A stretch of DNA of 64,000 nt from Carettochelys insculpta (Eukaryota; Chordata; Testudines; Carettochelyidae): NCBI RefSeq assembly GCF_033958435.1, contig NC_134142.1, positions 102,123,001 through 102,187,000 on the forward strand, read 5' to 3'. How positions within the stretch are numbered: position 1 is the first letter of the stretch; each line of letters starts with the position of its first letter. A model generated the notes under the pieces. That model did not search any database. It saw nothing but the letters and a program-made list of their open reading frames with translations, and was not told the origin of the DNA. The position numbers and the translations under genes are program-made. This document shows positions 62,320 through 64,000 of the stretch, in pieces.

Positions 62320-62760
62320 AGGGTTGAGGAACACCTCTCCCTTGCTTGCAGTCCAGATCCAGCCTGGGCCTTGCCCGAATCCAGCCCTAAAGGCTCAGCG
62401 CTCCCCTCCCCAGCATCCAGCCTGGTGAGGGCTGTGGAGCATCAAGCCTCGCAGGACAGAGTCAGGCAAGCTGGGGTTAGATCTGGCCCACTGGCTCTGC
62501 CTGGTGCGTGGGTAGGAGAAGCAGCTCCACACGCTGCCACTCTCTCTCCACATCAGCTGGGAGAATGGCTGTGCATCACTGCCCGGGGAGACTTTTCCCT
62601 CCTTTTCTGATTGGCCAGAATTGTGGCCAGTCCGAGCAGTGGCAGGGGGGGTGGTGGTGGGGAGAGTGCCTGGGAACAACAGGGGAGCTGCTCTGGGTAA
62701 GTGTGCCTTTCATTGCCCAAAACTTCACCCTCGTCCTGTACGCCTCCCGCTAAATAACAG
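62320..62760. repeat. GC-rich dispersed repeat
   Basis: 'cagtccagatccagcctggg' and 'ccagaattgtggccagtccg' occur in a block resembling those at 16560-17110 and 40320-41170. Open frames on both strands look compositional. Confidence 0.45.
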
Positions 62761-63221
62761 CACAGAAAACTGAGAAGCAGGACTTCTTGAGACCATGGGA
62801 AGCTTGGCCACACCCCTGAAAAGTGGTCATCCAGCTACTAAAATCATGCTGGATTATAAGTGTTGCTGGATGAGAGAGTTCTGAGACAGGTATCTGGTAA
62901 ATCAGCCTGTAGCATAACAAGGACAAAATAGCTGTTGGATATTAACAGTGTGCATGACTGATGATTGTTCAGATGTCCTTCTTCTATCCATTCAGCCTGA
63001 GAGCAGCCTAGAAAGGTGTGAGGCATTGCAGAAATCTCACATTGTGGATCTGAGGGAAGGAGGCATTAACACGTTTCTCGCATGCCAAAAAGCAGAATTT
63101 CAACCCTTACTCTGGCCTTTGGCGTGCTCATCCCTTATTACTATTTAAGGTCCTAACTAGAAACAGAATTTTCTGCTGCTCAGATTTCACGTGTCCCCAC
63201 CAGTCAAATAGTTAAATGCTG

Positions 63222-63906
63222 GGCTATGTCTATGCTTTAGCTGCAGCACTGAAGCTGTACCACTGCAGTACTTCAGTGTAACCAACTCTCTGCAGCATCT
63301 CCTGTTGCTGTAGCTAATCTGTCTCCCCAAGAGGTAGCAGCTAGGTCAATGGAAGAATTCTCAATCAACCTAGTGCTGCCTACACTGGGACTTAGATCGA
63401 CACAACTATGTTGATCAGTATGTACATTTCTCACACCCTGGCTGTGTCTACACGTGCCCCAAACTTCGAAATGGCCATGCAAATGGCCATTTCGAAGTTT
63501 ACTAATCAAGCGCTGAAATGCATATTCAGCGCTTCATTAGCATGCGGGCGGCAGCGGCGCTTTGAAATTGACGAGCCTTGCCGCCGTGCGGCGCGTCCAG
63601 ACGGGGCTCCTTTTCGAAAGGACGCCACCTTCTTCGAAGTCCCCTGAATAAGGGGACTTCGAAGTAGGTGGGGCCCTTTCAAAAAGGAGCCCCGTCTGGA
63701 CGCGCCGCACGGCGGCAAGGCTCGTCAATTTCGAAGCGCCGCTGCCGCCCGCATGCTAATGAAGCGCTGAATATGCATTTCAGCGCTTCATTAGTAAACT
63801 TCGAAATGGCCATTTAAATGGCCATTTCGAAGTTTGGGGCACGTGTAGACACAGCCCCTGAGTAGTACAACTGGTTTGACTTACCTTTTTAGTGTATATA
63901 GTGCCT
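63222..63906. mobile_element. Older MITE, split by the insertion at 63440
   Basis: It starts 'gggctatgtctatgctttag', runs to 'ttctcacaccct' at 63439, and resumes after the inner element as 'cctgagtagtacaactggtt' to 'agtgtatatagtgcc'. Removing the inner MITE and one CCT gives a continuous 'tcacaccctgagtag', a plausible intact site. Its termini have drifted far more than the inner element's. Confidence 0.65.
63440..63856. mobile_element. Second near-perfect palindromic MITE (417 bp), nested
   Basis: Almost identical to 61504-61939: same 21-base ends, same arms and CpG-rich inner section. The direct triplet CCT flanks it (63437-63439 and 63857-63859). It lacks 19 bases at the palindrome centre, where 'tcccctgaataagg' replaces the longer hairpin tip of the other copy; the length difference is exactly 19. 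It is inserted inside an older MITE. Confidence 0.95.
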
Positions 63907-64000
63907 AACATAGGAACGGTCAGCCATGAGTAGTTCTGTCTCTGACAGTGACCAGTATTGGATGCTTCAGAAGAAGTTGGAAGAAATTTAGTAATTATGG

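Overview
This is vertebrate nuclear DNA: AT-rich, intron-dominated and packed with old transposable elements. The only host gene I can support is the 5' two-thirds of STK33 (serine/threonine kinase 33) on the + strand. Six exons covering the kinase N-lobe through the activation segment, plus one N-terminal exon, join with correct reading frames. They start with the ATG at 35454 and encode about 286 residues, and the gene continues past the right edge: the APE exon and the C-lobe are not in the window. A CpG-rich block at 1-430 could be the promoter. A small candidate exon at 9586-9621 would join in frame and extend the N-terminus.

The repeats suggest a reptile, most likely a turtle. They include CR1 LINEs with the sauropsid 3' end, a Penelope-like element with a GIY-YIG nuclease, DIRS-type tyrosine-recombinase retroelements, and many short foldback elements beginning GGCTRTGTCTACAC. 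The turtle call is inference from repeat content; no species call is made.

Layout: 1-9.6 kb has a CpG-rich start, AT-rich intron, Penelope-type 3' ends and a composite inverted repeat (5404-6057). 9.6-35.4 kb is intron or 5' flank holding a Penelope-like element (11.3-13.4 kb), a CR1 on the - strand (13.96-16.4 kb), a CR1 on the + strand (20.4-22 kb), another LINE on the - strand (24.5-27.1 kb), two DIRS remnants and several foldback MITEs. 35.4-64 kb has the STK33 coding exons. Between them lie a Harbinger-type DNA transposon with transposase and Myb-like genes (36377-38948), its deleted relative (47409-48506), a DIRS element with RT, RNase H and recombinase segments (54.75-56.84 kb), and two nearly perfect ~0.42 kb palindromes on either side of the DFG exon.

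The most interesting structure is the Harbinger-like family. One copy carries degraded transposase and Myb-like genes, with matching termini and a 3-bp target duplication. Its short relatives are almost pure palindromes, also with 3-bp duplications. Two copies bracket the exon that carries the kinase DFG motif, which gives testable predictions about splicing, circular RNA and deletion. No prokaryotic operon, CRISPR array, tRNA or rRNA gene was seen.
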